Shown here in pieces: positions 26,801-39,436 of a stretch of 64,000 nucleotides of DNA. The position numbers and the translations under genes are program-made. The notes beneath the pieces were generated by a model. It had not been told where the DNA came from, did not search any database, and worked only from the letters and a program-made list of their open reading frames with translations. The number at the start of each line of letters is the position of its first letter. Within the stretch, counting starts at the first letter, position 1. Origin of the DNA: Paramecium pentaurelia (Eukaryota > Ciliophora > Oligohymenophorea > Peniculida > Parameciidae); NCBI GenBank assembly GCA_905183005.1, contig CAJJDO010000005.1, forward strand, positions 828,641 to 892,640, given 5' to 3'.

Positions 26801-28615
26801 AAAATGTAGAAGATTCTCCTCTTTTATAAAAGATGTTTTCAATTATATTAGATTGTCTAAATCATAAAGATATGATAACTGAATGTGTGTCAGTCATTTC
26901 AGCAATGATTAAAAAGTTTGATTGGGTTATTTAATTTAAAAAATAAATTGTTTAAAATGCTATGTAATGTTTAGCTACTATAACATCAACAGATGAATAA
27001 TTTATTAGAGATTCATTTCTCTTATTAAAAGCTATTTTAGATAGTAAACTAAATGAATTTACTTTATAATAATAAAAAACATTAGTTCATTTTATAGATC
27101 TCTATTTAGAATCTAATGAAGCATTAGAATGCTTAAAATTAATTATTCATGAAATTTGGCCATTGCCATAAATATATGATATCATTATGAAAGTTAGAGA
27201 ATCTATGTTACAAACAACCAAAAAAACCTAACATTTATGTTAATAAATCTATATTAATTTTTTAATCAAATATCCATTATCAAGTTAAGTTTTATAATAA
27301 CATTATGACTTTATAATTGCAAATCTTTAATATAAATATTTTGGTGGAAGATAAATTATACTCTAATGTTTATAATAAATATTCTAATTCTTCCCTTAAG
27401 ATACAGTTAATAAATTATCTGAAATTTCATATTTCTCTATGATTGTGGCATTGGTCAAAGAAGATGTAGATACTCTAAAAGAATAACTTATTAATGTGTT
27501 AAATATATTAATTTAGAAAACTACTTAAGATAAAATTATGAAATTTACATAAAATTCATTGATTTGGATGACAAATGATAAATTAAAGGTATAATTATCA
27601 GGATTAGAAAGTTTATATATTTTAAAAGATCATTTGAAGTATTATTAATCAAAATTTATATTATCATCAAATGAATTAATTGATAAATGTATTACTAATT
27701 GGAATGAATGGAAAAATACTATATAAGCTAAAAATATTTAAAACAAAAATTTAAAAAATAGTTAATGGGCTAATGAATTAGAAGCTATTACAGTATCAGA
27801 ATATCCAGAGTTATAAGAATCACTTCATTCATTATTAAAACTTTTAAATGCAATTGATGAAAATTAATTAATATTAATTTATGAATAAAATACTATTTGT
27901 AAATTATTCAAATGTGTATCATATCCACATTAAGAAACTGCTAATCAAGCTATTTAATTATTTATAAGATCTAAGCATTTATCTATTATTCATACTCAAA
28001 TTTAAATTTAATAAGATCACATTATTAAAAATATGTAAAATATAACTAAATATCTATTTTTAATAAAATTTGCAAGAAATTAAATAATTATTAATTAAGA
28101 ATTAACATTCTAATTTATTTTAGATTATTTAAATTTATTAAAATAATTAGACTAATAATCTATAATCTAATTAATCTTTGATTGTTTATTAAAAGTTACA
28201 ACAAATTTGATGGCAAAATAATTAAAATTTAATCAAGGAATTGAAAATTTAATGGAATTTTATTAATATATAATGAATAATGGATATGAAAGTAATCAAA
28301 AAATGATAGAAAGCATATTGAAAATCCAATCATTATAATAAGATTTACCAATAATAGATTAAGTACTATATTATAATTATTTAGATTTTAAAATTAATAG
28401 AGAAATAACTAGGGCCTTAAGAATTCATATCTAAATATTCTGCTATTTAACAAGAGCTAAATAAAGTGAAAGGGGAAAAGAAAATATAAACTAAGATGTT
28501 AGCCATTAAAGATCCTTAAAAGTTTTAAGAAAAAAGATAAAGAAAAATGAAAACCAAAGTGATGTAGAAAAAGAATAAATTATTAAAGAAAAGAGGCAAA
28601 ATTGCTAAGGAATGA
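20822..28615 (+). CDS. UTP20: UTP20, U3 snoRNP / SSU processome scaffold
   Basis: 2,574 residues after removing introns 21081-21105, 21225-21246 and a 22-nt intron near 28,361-28,382. The length is close to yeast Utp20 (about 2,500). The N-terminus has the DRIM-type motif FRDIIELKRSAL. The body is a HEAT-like helical solenoid almost devoid of glycine. The C-terminus is strongly basic (KDPQKFQEKRQRKMKTK, then KKRGKIAKE), with a KYSAIQ-type motif before it, typical of UTP20. The protein acts in the nucleolus in 18S rRNA processing. The third intron is needed to reach the conserved tail; without it the frame runs past 28,615. Confidence 0.92.
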
Positions 28616-28652
28616 TAATGCATATGTATATAATATTTATATTATAAATATA

Positions 28653-30291
28653 TCATTTACTTTCAAAGACACAGAATGCATTCTATCTAACAGTTTCAAC
28701 TTTAACTTCTGGTCCTACCATAGTTCTAATATCTCTAATATCATAATAAATCATAGTTGGTCTTTCCAACCCCAATCCCCATGCAATTACATTCACATCT
28801 TCTGGAATTCCAAGAGGTGCCAACATTTCAGGTCTAAATACACCAGAATTACCTATTTCTACTTTCTTTTTCAAAACAGGATGATATCCTATAATATTAT
28901 ATATATATATATATTACCATAAATTTCCATACTAGGTTCAGTATAAGGATTATATGTAGGTTTAAACCACAATTTATTAATTCCAATTTATCTAAAGAAT
29001 TCTCTAATAATTCCCATTAATTATCCTAATGAAGCATTCTTGTCGATGACAATGCCTTCAATCTGATGGAATTCAGCCAAATGAGTAGCATCTAAAGTTT
29101 CATTTCTAAACACTTTATCAATGCTAAAATATTTTTTAGGAAAGTATCCTTTTTCTTTATATAATTATGCTATTCTATATAACATTTTAGATGAGACAGC
29201 TGTTGTATGTGTTCTTAATATATTTTTTCTGGCTTCTTCATTTGACCATTCATATTGATATCCAATACTACCTACACCTCCTGTCTAATGCATAGACTTT
29301 ACTTTATCTCTAAGATTTGGATCAACTTCTTCACTTAATTCTGGATCACTGCAAAAGAAAGTATCATGAGCATCTCTTGCTGGATGTTTTTATGGTTAAA
29401 ATAGAGCATCAAAATTCCAGAAAGAAGATTCTACAAATTGATTTGTTGGCATTTCTTCAAATCCTAATCCAATCAATATTTATGAAAACTATTTCCTTAC
29501 TTTCAATAAAGGATGCAAATTACCCATAGAAACTATTATTATAAAATAAGAATTATTACTCTTTTCACCTTCTGCATTTAAATTAATGCTTTTATAATCA
29601 CACTCTTTCCATTCTCCATTTAATAATTACTCTGTAGTTAAAGCTGCATATTATTCTCTAAATTTATTAGCATATTTAATGCCTTTTTTGATTTCAAAAT
29701 ATTTAATAGTTGAAATCATAGCAAGTTTTCTTTCAATTAATAATTTTGCTTATTGTGAGCCTAATTTGATAGTGTTTAATTATGATAATTCCAATTTAAT
29801 TTTATCAGGTAAATCATTGGCAACTTTACTTATAAGACCTTTATCCATTTTGATATAACCCATTTTTTTAGCATTACCAAAACCTAAATCAAATTATTTC
29901 TTTTTTGGATCGTCAATTTATTTTTCTTTCTTTTCTCCTTATTCTTATTTCACTTTTTGAACTTATTCAATACAAAATAACTTTTATAAATCTAGCATTG
30001 ATATTCCTTCTTATGGTATTTTCTAATAAATTTCATATTCTCCTGATTAAGAATTTAATATTGTATTTCCTTCATTAGTTAAGATTAATTAATCCTATTT
30101 TTATCCCTATTTATAATTAAGATTCTATGTACTTCTGTCTTAATATAATTAGCAGATTCTAATTGCAAAAGACATCCAACTAGATCTTAATGATTAATAG
30201 ATAAAGATTTAGCTATTTCCAAAGAGTTTAAGGTTTCTATTGACTCTAATTGAGTCAAAATGATATTTGCATAATCTTGCTTTTAATCCAT
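28653..30291 (-). CDS. FARSA: Phenylalanine-tRNA ligase alpha subunit
   Basis: 518 residues from ATG 30289-30291 to TGA 28653-28655, with introns 30107-30132, 29533-29559 and 28889-28917. It charges tRNA-Phe as an alpha2-beta2 enzyme in the cytosol. The N-terminus has winged-helix-like modules (residues 1-90). The class II core shows HPARDAHDTFF (motif 1 region), FRNETLDATHLAEFHQIEG (motif 2) and GLGLERPTMI (motif 3). Length fits the eukaryotic cytosolic form (about 508). It lies tail-to-tail with UTP20, 37 nt apart, and the p24 gene follows in the same orientation with its stop 26 nt upstream of this start. Confidence 0.95.
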
Positions 30292-30317
30292 AAATATATT
30301 AATTTATATAAAAAATC

Positions 30318-30944
30318 TCATACATTTGGACCAAATGATTTTCCTTTAAAGTATCCTGTTAACATGTAAATTTGAGAAATGCATATGATAATTAAAGCTC
30401 CCATTTTACCTGCTGAACACCACCATAATTTCTTTTCTGTTGATTCTAACATTCTTTAATGTTCATTTTCTCTATCATTTTAATAATGTTAATTATTTTA
30501 TATTGTTTTTAAACTTCTATATGCTTATTTCATCTCTTCAGCCATTTAATCCATAGTTTCTATTTATATAAAGATAATAATATACCTGCTAATGCTAAAT
30601 CATTTTCTTCTACAAAATCAAAATTAAAACTAATCAATTTATAATATTTATCTAATGATTTGAAACATACTTCATATTATCCATCATCTGTCATTATTTC
30701 TTTATAATTGCCTTCCTTTTATTTTATACTAGATTTCAAAAGAGTTTTTCTTGGAGAATAGAACTAAATGTAAATAATGTAATTATACTTTCATTTCAAT
30801 ATTGTCTTCCTAGAAACCAGAAACAACAAAAGAGATTTAAAATAATGCTGTTTTCTTTCCTTAGACTCCTAAACACAATTCTTTACCACCATCTAATCCA
30901 GTTGAAAGTGCTTAAATGGTTGAAAGTAAGAGAAGAATAAACAT
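30318..30944 (-). CDS. p24 family cargo receptor (EMP24/GOLD)
   Basis: 191 residues from ATG 30942-30944 to TGA 30318-30320, with two introns (25 nt near 30,776-30,800 and 26 nt near 30,560-30,585). A signal peptide (MFILLLLSTIQAL) leads into a GOLD domain in which Cys 24 and the Cys of YEVCF form the usual disulphide pair. A coiled-coil segment with ENEHQRMLESTE and one transmembrane helix follow. The cytosolic tail is short, GYFKGKSFGPNV, with an aromatic residue near the membrane but no clear KKxx. p24 proteins sort cargo into COPI and COPII vesicles between ER and Golgi. Confidence 0.88.
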
Positions 30945-31116
30945 TAATTAAATAAATTAATACAACGTGTTATTTTTTGATTAATAATTATTTTGAATTC
31001 TGTTTGTAACTTCAATTGTCTTAGAATTCCATAATTTTTATTCTCTTTGAATATTTACTTATTCTTCAGATATTTATTCAATAATTAAATACCCCTTAAA
31101 TGATAATTTTATATAA

Positions 31117-33347
31117 ATGATTCTTAAACAATGTAGTTCGAGAGAAGGATTTGATTCATCAAATGATATTGATCAATATGATTAAGAACAATCTATAAAA
31201 AAATCCAAAACTGTCTAAAATAATGAAGAATGTAATCAAACTTTTGAAAAAAAACCCATTATTTAAGAATCTAAAAAATAATGTCGTATATTGAATTTAA
31301 ATGTTCCAAAAGCAATCATAAACAATAAAACAATTTACTTAAGCTAACCATTTTATAGTACTAAATAAATTCATATGTTAATAAAAAATACTGAAGAACA
31401 ATAAGATTTTGAAATTTAAACACCATAAATTTGCAGACCTTTTGTTGGAATGATAAAATCAGGAATAATATTTGATTCTAACTTTGAATCTGGTAATCTC
31501 GATCGAGTTGATTAAGTAATTAATTCAACTATATTGTTAGATTTCAAATGATGAATATAATTTATATATGAGAATTGATACTAATTCTATAGGTCATAGT
31601 AATTGGTTTTATTTTAAAATAACATAAAATGAATAAAGAAAAGTGAAATTCAATATTTGCAATTTTACAAAACCTCAAAGTTTATATATAAAAGGAATGA
31701 AACCTTATGTATTATCAAAAAAGAGTAAAAATAAATATTTCACTCAATAAGGTGAAAACATTAAATATTAATAATAAGGTTAATACTTTATACTCTCATT
31801 TATATATTATTTTGAATATGAAAATGATGAAGTCTTTTTTGCAACATTACCACCTTATACTTACACTTAATTAATTAATAAAATAAAAAAATGGAATAAA
31901 TCATCTAAATAATATTTCACAAAATTAAAAATATCAAATACTTTATCTGGTTTAGTGTTGCCACTAATTATAATAACTGATAAATCAATAGATAAAAATA
32001 AAAAAATTATTATTTTAACAGCTAGAGTACATCCATCTGAAACTTGCAGTTCTTATATGATTTAAGGTTTTATCTCATTTTTATTAGGTGAATCTTTCAT
32101 GGCCTAATATCTACGAAAAAAGTATATAATATGATTAATATTAATAGCATTATATTTAAGATAATACCAATGTTAAATCCAGATGGAGTTATAGTAGGAA
32201 ATTATAGAAATGGTTTAAGTGGAGTAGATCTTAATAGATAATTTTAAGAAACAGATTTAACATTATTACCAGAAGTAAAAGCATTGAAATGTTTAATTGA
32301 AGATAATCAATAAAAATTAATTGGTTATTTTGATTTTCATGGTCATTAGGTTAGAAAGAATATATTTATGTATGGTCCTACACTTAGTTCTGAAACAAAA
32401 ATAGTTCCATTAATTTTATAATAAAGATTAGATTCATTTCGATTTAGATCATGTGAATTTGGAATACCAAAATTTAAATTAGGAACAGCTAGAGCATATG
32501 CCAATTAATTTATTGAATCTATTTGTTATACTATAGAAGCATCATTTTGTGGTTATTAGAAGGGAAAGAATGTGAGATTCATTAGTAGTGATTGGGTACA
32601 AAGTGGATTCTGTATAGCTGAAACATTATTTCTATATTTGAACATGAAACAATAACATTAAAAATAATTAAGTAAAGCTAAAGATATGAATTATAGAATC
32701 AAATTAATTGTTAAAGAAAATAAATGAAATGTCATTGAAAGTAGAATAAACAGAAGTAAAACATGATTCTGATGATGAGATTAATAGTTAATCTGATGCA
32801 GAGATATTTGAAGATTATGATAAAGAGAAATTAAATGAACTTTAGAATTAAATGAAAAAGGAATTAAGCCATTAAAATTTGATTGAATAAGGAGATAATA
32901 TATTGAAACATATGAAAGTTTAAAGTGTTTCAAGGAAAATTAAGGTTACTCCCTTATATTTATTAACAAAAAAGTAATTAAATAATATTAATTAGAGATT
33001 AACCACGTCCATCATTGTATCCTGATTTAAGTATTCAAAATTGGGAATTTAGATCTAAGAATGCACATAGTAATAGTAATGAAAGCAGAAATTTGATTTA
33101 AAAAAGAGGGAGAACTAATAGCAAATTATTATAATCATTCAGATTTGAAAACAAACAGAGAGCCTCATCTCATTTAGATGGTTCTCCATTTAATTAGACA
33201 ATTGAAAAAATCAACATTACTTAAATAATTCCTAAGAAAACAATATACAATTTTCCAATTTTAGATAATTTATAATAAAGTGTAGGAGCACCTTTACCAT
33301 TCATCAGAAAACTGTTAAATGGAAAAAATAAAAAACTGCCAGGATGA
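31117..33347 (+). CDS. Cytosolic carboxypeptidase (M14, CCP/AGBL type)
   Basis: 710 residues after removing four introns of 25, 26, 25 and 22 nt. The CCP N-domain reads FDSNFESGNLDRV, then SNWFYFKI. Zinc and catalytic motifs follow: ARVHPSET (usually HPGET), NPDGV, DLNRQF, DFHGH and the general-base region YTIEASFCGY. After the enzyme core there is a 250-residue acidic-then-basic tail. These enzymes trim glutamates from tubulin tails, which fits a heavily ciliated cell. An intron near 32,672-32,696 is required; without it a false TGA appears near 32,729 with an overlapping ATG. It is convergent with casein kinase 2 alpha, 42 nt apart. Confidence 0.9.
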
Positions 33348-33389
33348 TTAATAATTATTTATTTATGATAAATTTAATAACAATGATAA

Positions 33390-34483
33390 TCATTTACCTT
33401 TGACAGGTAAAAAATATGGATGATCCATTGCATCTTTTGGTGTGATTCTAAGGGCCTGAAATAAAAGAATAGTTTTACATGATCATAAACAAGCATTCTT
33501 GAGAGTATATCAATAGCCTCATCACTACATAAATGTTTATTTTCTGCATTAATAAATTTAACCCATTCTTTCTTTGGATAACTAATATATTAGATATAAT
33601 TAATTTACTTTCCTAATTTAGATTCTAATACAGGATCTAATCTAATTCTATATTTCTTAATATAAGCTTATAATTCTTCAGTTCCTAAAACTTTAGAAAT
33701 CACAACTAATTAGTCATAATTATCTTATCCTTAAAAAAATGGTTCTTTTTTAAAGATCTAAGATTATGTTAATTAGATACCATAGATGCCATCATTGCTC
33801 CAGTACTCCATATATCCAATGAATAATCATAATATACATTATCAACTAATAATTCTGGTCCTTTAAAATAACGTGAAGCTACTCTAACATTATAATCTTA
33901 TCCTGGATGATAATATTCAGCCAAACCAAAATCAAGTAATTTTAACAATTTTTTTTTTGGATCCACAATTATATTTTATGGTTTTACATCTCTATGCATT
34001 ATACCTTTTGAATGACAATAATCTAAGGCTTTAATTAATTCGAAAAGATAGAATCTTATTTCAATATCAGTTAATTTAGGGAACAAACTTCTAAAATCAA
34101 CATGATCAATGTAATCAAAAATCAAACATGGTGTTTTAGATGATGGATCTCTAACAATGTCTGACAATTCTATAACATTTGGATGACCTCTAATTGTGAG
34201 TAATATTTTAGTTTCTCTTTTTATTTTCTATTTCTTCACTGGTTTCAACACTTTTATTACTACTCTTGTCCCTTATGGATATTTGATTCCTTCATATACA
34301 TCTGAATATTTCCCTCTTCCTATCTTCCTTATCACTTCATATTAATCACTATCCTATAAATATTAATTATTTTGTTTATACTCCCCATTCATTCTCAAAA
34401 TTATCATAATCCCAATATTCCTTTGGTTGACTCTTATTGAAATTTGCATAATACTTTGGAGGTATTTACAAAATTTAATTCAT
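33390..34483 (-). CDS. CSNK2A1: Casein kinase 2 catalytic subunit alpha
   Basis: 339 residues from ATG 34481-34483 to TGA 33390-33392, with three introns (28, 23 and 23 nt). PKEYWDY and WGDSDQYEV match the CK2 N-terminal segment. GRGKYSDVYEG is the Gly loop, VVIKVLKPVKKQKIKRE the Lys region, and HRDVKPQN the catalytic loop. YHPGQDYNVRVASRYFKGPELL is the CK2-specific activation segment in near-identical form. The metal-binding motif is DFG, where CK2 normally has DWG. CK2 is a constitutive acidophilic Ser/Thr kinase of nucleus and cytosol. Its start codon is only 7 nt from the divergent start at 34491. Confidence 0.95.
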
Positions 34484-34490
34484 ATTATTA

Positions 34491-36011
34491 ATGCAACAAA
34501 TATAAATACAAACTGCCACTCAAGACAAAGCTGCATACAATAGAAATGCATAAAAAATCATTGATAAACTAAAAGCTAATGATCTTGAATTAATTGATGC
34601 TACCCTTGAATATGCTCTCCAAATTTTTAATTCAAATGAACCACCCTTAAGGAAATTATTAATCTTGAGAGTATTATCAATCATATCTTAGCTTATTAAA
34701 GATGCCATTGTCATCAAATCTTCCAAATTTATTAACAAATACATTTAAACTAGACCCTTGTTGACATTCATAGGAAATATCTGTACTCATAAATTAGGCG
34801 ATTCTAATCCAAATAGAGGTGCTGATCTATTTTAAGGATAAGGTTCTATTTAATATTTATTTAGATCCCCAATCAAGTATTGAATTCTTAAACTTAACCC
34901 TTGAATTAGTTGAATTTCTTGCTACAACATTTCCCAAAGATTCAAAAGGAGCACCTACTAAATTCAAAATCTAATATGATGAATTAGTTTAAATGGGAGT
35001 ATAGAATTCATTTTAAACTTTAGGTCAAATTTCGACCTTTATCCAGTCTCATTTAGCCATTTGATCCCAATAAGGCTTCCTAAGAACCTAAATCAAAACC
35101 ACTATATAATAATAAAGAAAGGGATGAAACCATGCTAAAACTAAGTAACTACCATATCCTACTTAAGATTAAAGCAAATAAACCATTTACCAAGACATTG
35201 AGATGATTAATGAAACCCTGGTTAATGATTCTGATATGGCTTATATAAATGAAGTTCTAGTGACTTATAGTGAATCTATGAATGTCATGGAAAAAACATT
35301 TGAAAATCTCATTAATAAAGCTTAAAATTATGAAGGTGTTTTAAATGAAGATGAACTTGCAGAATTATATGCTCTTAAAGATTTCGTATAGAAATTCTAA
35401 AAATATTATTATGGTTTTCTTGAAAAGGAATGTACCTCTGGAGCGTATAATTCATTGAAAAAGAAAACATTAGCTCATATTTAGAAGATATTAAATAAAG
35501 ATTTTGAAAATCCTCCTCCTTAATAGTAGAAATAATAAAAGTCACAAAAATTCTAGTAATCATAATTTTAAAATGAAGATGAGATGCTGAGAAGAGCTAT
35601 AGAAGAATCAAAAATACAATAATAACATTCTTAAATATAATAGAAATAATTTGAAGAATAAAAAAAATAAGAAGAAATTAAGAGATAATAAGAGGAAGAA
35701 TTAAGATAAGCTAAAATTAGAGAAGAGTAAATTAGAGTAGAAGAATAGAGAAGAGAAAATGAAAGAAAAGAGCATGAAAGATAAGAATAAGTTAAGTAAG
35801 AATAGTTAAGATAAGAAGAAAAAAAAAGGGAGCAATTAAAATTAGAATTATTAAAATAAGAATAAAATAAATTGGAAGTCTAATAATAATAACAATAGAA
35901 GTAAAAATAAAAAGAAATTGAGGATTATTGGAACAATTAATTTCAAAATCCTAATCAAGATAATTAATAATATATGACACAAATAAAATAAGGTTCATAT
36001 ATAAATCCATA

Positions 36012-36095
<84 letters not shown>

Positions 36096-37383
36096 TCTAT
36101 AATCTTCATTTTAATAATAAAAGTAACATTAATAATTAAATAATACTGTTTAGAACTATATTAATTCTAATGTTGATTAATAATATCATTAAAAATAAAC
36201 TATTAAATAAACTAATGATAATTAATTTGAATAAAATTACAATATTTCTGAAATTCCAAACTAAAATCATTTAAAAGGAAATAATAAAAGACAATAACTC
36301 CCTATGAATCACATAACCTCTAATATTGCAAAAAAAAAGGAATTTTAAGAAAATTTTGATGGATTAAGCTAATCTACTTTAACTTAATAATATTACCCTT
36401 TGAAAATGGATCAATAGATACCTCTTAAATAATATCTAGGAATGCATGTTAAATATGACAATTCCTAATTTGAGCTATTACATACATATGGCAAAACAGA
36501 ATCATAAAAGAAGCGTTTTAAAATAGCTACTTTAAAGGGTAAAGCAGCATTAGTAAATTCCCCTTAACTTTAAGTAGGAATAAAGTAAGTATTACAATAT
36601 GTTCCATTAAAAGAGAAAAACTATTTGAAGTTAATTTTATATATTGGAAATAAGACTCAATCAAATTTTGATAACTGTAGAATGCAATTTGAAGGAGATA
36701 ATAAACGTAATTTAAAGTATGAATATTTTAAGAATTTTCGATGTGGCTTAAGCCAGATAGGATTGCTGATAAAATTGAAGCAGGTTAATAAGTTTAATAA
36801 GAAGTAATAGGAATTTTTAAATAGTTTGAAAATTATAGATTAGTAAATGTAATATTTTCTGGTAATAGATTAATATTTATTAATAGCTGAATGGGCTAAC
36901 AAATAAATAACATCGAATTTCTTCTTAACAACAACATTAGTTTCATTTATGGATTTCAAAGATATAAGTTTATAAATATTTAGAACAAAATGGAGATTAA
37001 AGAAATAATAGGTTTTTAAAGGGGATACATTTTTGCTGAATCCCAAAATAGTAAAAACAGGAAACTATTTAAAAAAGTATTAAATTTATTTGAAATTAGA
37101 ATATTTCCAAAGTTATGTGAATATAACTCTTATCAATAATTTTAAGATTAGTAATTAGAATACTTTAATGATAGATAATTAAAATACATTTCTTATAAAC
37201 TTTGTAATAATAATAGGCATTAAGTTAGGTGGTATTTTTGAATTGACGAATGTGAATTAAAATTACATGATCAAGTTTATAGTTTTACCCAACATGCAAT
37301 GTACAATATAAATTATTGGAAATAATGATCATTTATGTAAATAAATGTTAAATACACTTAATTGGATATTAGGTTTAGAATGA
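34491..37383 (+). CDS. Trafficking adaptor-like protein: VHS/GAT-like, UIM, polyQ, ear-like domain
   Basis: 940 residues with introns of 22, 25 and 23 nt near 34,843-34,864, 34,999-35,023 and 35,145-35,167. Residues 1-160 are helical with VHS/ENTH flavour (LELVEFLATTFP). A helical GAT-like block follows to about residue 330. A clear ubiquitin-interacting motif, DEMLRRAIEESKIQ, lies near 35,578. Next comes a 90-residue Glu/Arg/Gln coiled coil, then a tract of 28 Gln (36010-36093), 27 of them TAA. The last 310 residues look beta-rich and ear-like (YIGNKTQSNFDN, FRTKW), as in adaptin appendages. I infer a clathrin/ubiquitin cargo adaptor similar in plan to TOM1, GGA or HRS. Domain calls are by eye. 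Confidence 0.7.
36010..36093 (+). repeat. (TAA)n microsatellite coding for 28 glutamines
   Basis: An uninterrupted in-frame run of TAA codons with one TAG. In the standard code this would be 28 stops; here it is a polyglutamine tract inside the adaptor-like protein. Such pure runs are prone to length change. Confidence 0.93.
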
Positions 37384-37639
37384 TAAATGAATATGATTTA
37401 ATATATTATTCTAATTTATCAATTCAAAGATGATTTAGATATTAAATTGTGTCTAAATTATAAACTATTAAAAATAATATTATAATAATAATATTTATAT
37501 AGAATTAAGAAATAATTCATATATTATTAAAAAAGTATGATAAAAAAAAATAAACCAAACTTATTTATTTATAAGATATCAAGAGATAAAACCGAATTGT
37601 CGTTTAATGTAAATATATAATATCTCATTTTCTTATAAT

Positions 37640-38245
37640 TCAGACAGGATTCAATAGATAGCTAGATAATTCTTTTTTATAAATTTGGATATCAGAATAT
37701 AGTGATTAATCGAATTCTAACTAGTAAATTTATCGGACTCTAGAATTGTCAAGAGATTTATCAATAATTATTTGATTGGCATCTTTTAATTTTTAATTGA
37801 GGGATAATTTTTTATTGGATGTTGTTTTAGATTGATCTTCATGATAGCTCATTAATTTGTTAATTATGTATTATCTATTATAAAGTAATGGAGTTTGTAA
37901 TAGATTATGTTCTTGAATGTGTTAAATTTATTTGGCAAATACAAATTGAAATCCTTCATTAGGTATTACGAAGCGATTGAAAATCCAAATAAGTGTTAGT
38001 GCTCCTTGAGAATAGGGAAGTAATGTCCAAAATTTGTTTCTTGCCCAATATTTAGGTTTAGGTAATAGTTTGAGGGATGCAAATAATAGTGTTGCTTGAA
38101 GAAAGGAGAGGTATAGTATTCCTTAATTGGCAAATTGAATAATGTAGAGCTTCTATAGGAAATTGTATGGAATTTTTGCTTGAATAAAGTAGTATGGGTT
38201 GTAAAGCATAATGTCAAAGAGACACTAATTGATATTAGATAACAT
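37640..38245 (-). CDS. Unknown protein with two likely membrane helices
   Basis: Intronless, 201 residues from ATG 38243-38245 to TGA 37640-37642. Hydrophobic segments lie at about residues 35-60 (FANQGILYLSFLQATLLFA) and 75-95 (YSQGALTLIWIFNRFV), separated by a basic loop (KPKYWARNK). The second half is hydrophilic. The two-helix hairpin with a basic loop resembles small mitochondrial inner-membrane proteins such as the TMEM186 group, but I cannot assign it. A 73-codon frame on the same strand at 37996-38217 is its shadow. The gene ends 12 nt from the PP2A stop region on the same strand. Confidence 0.72.
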
Positions 38246-38256
38246 ATTTATATATT

Positions 38257-39359
38257 TCAAAGAAAATAATCAGGTACTCTTCTAGTTGTATGAGGTTCAT
38301 TTTCTCGAGGGGCAGGCTCAAATTAAGTTCTAGAATGTATGAATTGAATTACTGATTCATTCTTAGTTGTTCATCAACTTCTACAATGCAAGCTTGATTA
38401 CCACAACGATAACAATAATTCGGTGCAGAGAATATTGTAATAGTCTTTGAATTATGGATTTTCTGAATTCCTTCCATCACTAATTAATGTGCTCTGGCAA
38501 TTTGTTTGAGTTTGTTGGAATGTAGGAATTTTTCTGTTATATCACATCCCCAAGTCCAACCTGCACCTCTTGGTGAAATACCCCAACCTGATGAGGTATT
38601 AAGAAATGAAAATACCATTTTTGGTTTCTTCAGGATCACTCCATAGAAGATCACACATTAAGCCCTCATGGGGAATATCTTAGACTCTATTCAATTATTT
38701 AATTTGATCAACTGATTCCATTGCTGGTGATAAACCTCCATGGGCACAAAAAATCTTTAATCGAATTAGAATTTATGTTACTTGTTATTCTACTATTGCT
38801 GAAAGTGGCAAATAGCCAAATACTTCTGTGAATTACTTCCATACTATTTCATTTCCATATTTACGAAAGCATTCATCATAAAAGCCATATACTTTATTGA
38901 TTTCTCTGTTTTCATGATTTCCTGTAAGAATATTATGATTAATACCTCTTAATAATACAATGCGATCTTTATATCTGACTTTTAGTGAGAGCATTAATGA
39001 GAATGTTTCTACAGATTGTGAACCTCTATCTACATAATCTCCTAGAAATAGGTAATTTGTATCCTAGAACAGATTTGCAAAATGTAAATACTGGTAAGTT
39101 TCCTCCAATTTAAAAGAGTTCTATTAAATCATGAAATTGACCATGGATATCTCCACAAATCGTAAGAGGTGCTCTAACTTAGATGATATTAGGTTCATCT
39201 GACAAAATCTCTTTTGCCTAAGTAATTGCAAAATACTAAAACTTTAATGCATAAACTCTTGATTTCTGATTCTGTCAATATTTATCCTTGCTTTAATTTG
39301 GCAATCTATCTATCAACATTACCAATATCATTGCTACTTAATTTATTTAGTGAAGCCAT
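38257..39359 (-). CDS. Serine/threonine phosphatase 2A catalytic subunit
   Basis: 315 residues from ATG 39357-39359 to TGA 38257-38259, with six introns of 23-28 nt. Metal-site motifs are all present: GDIHGQ, GDYVDRG and RGNHE (followed by N rather than the usual S). HGGLSP, SPRGAGWTWG and SAPNYCYRCGN follow. The C-terminus TTRRVPDYFL keeps the methylated Leu and the Tyr of PP2A-C, so this is PP2A rather than PP1. It works as catalytic partner of scaffold A and B subunits. Confidence 0.95.
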
Positions 39360-39436
39360 TTAATATAATTATTTGAACAGAATATTAAAATAAGATATAT
39401 ATATAAATATACATTCAGAAATTATATTGAATACAA

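Noticed and set aside
28602..28922. 106-codon plus-strand ORF
   Set aside because: Antisense to the 3' end of PheRS alpha; arises from running UTP20 on without its last intron.
37996..38217. 73-codon minus-strand ORF starting MTLCFTTH
   Set aside because: Overlaps the better 201-codon intronless frame 37640-38245 on the same strand, which has membrane helices and runs cleanly to TGA.
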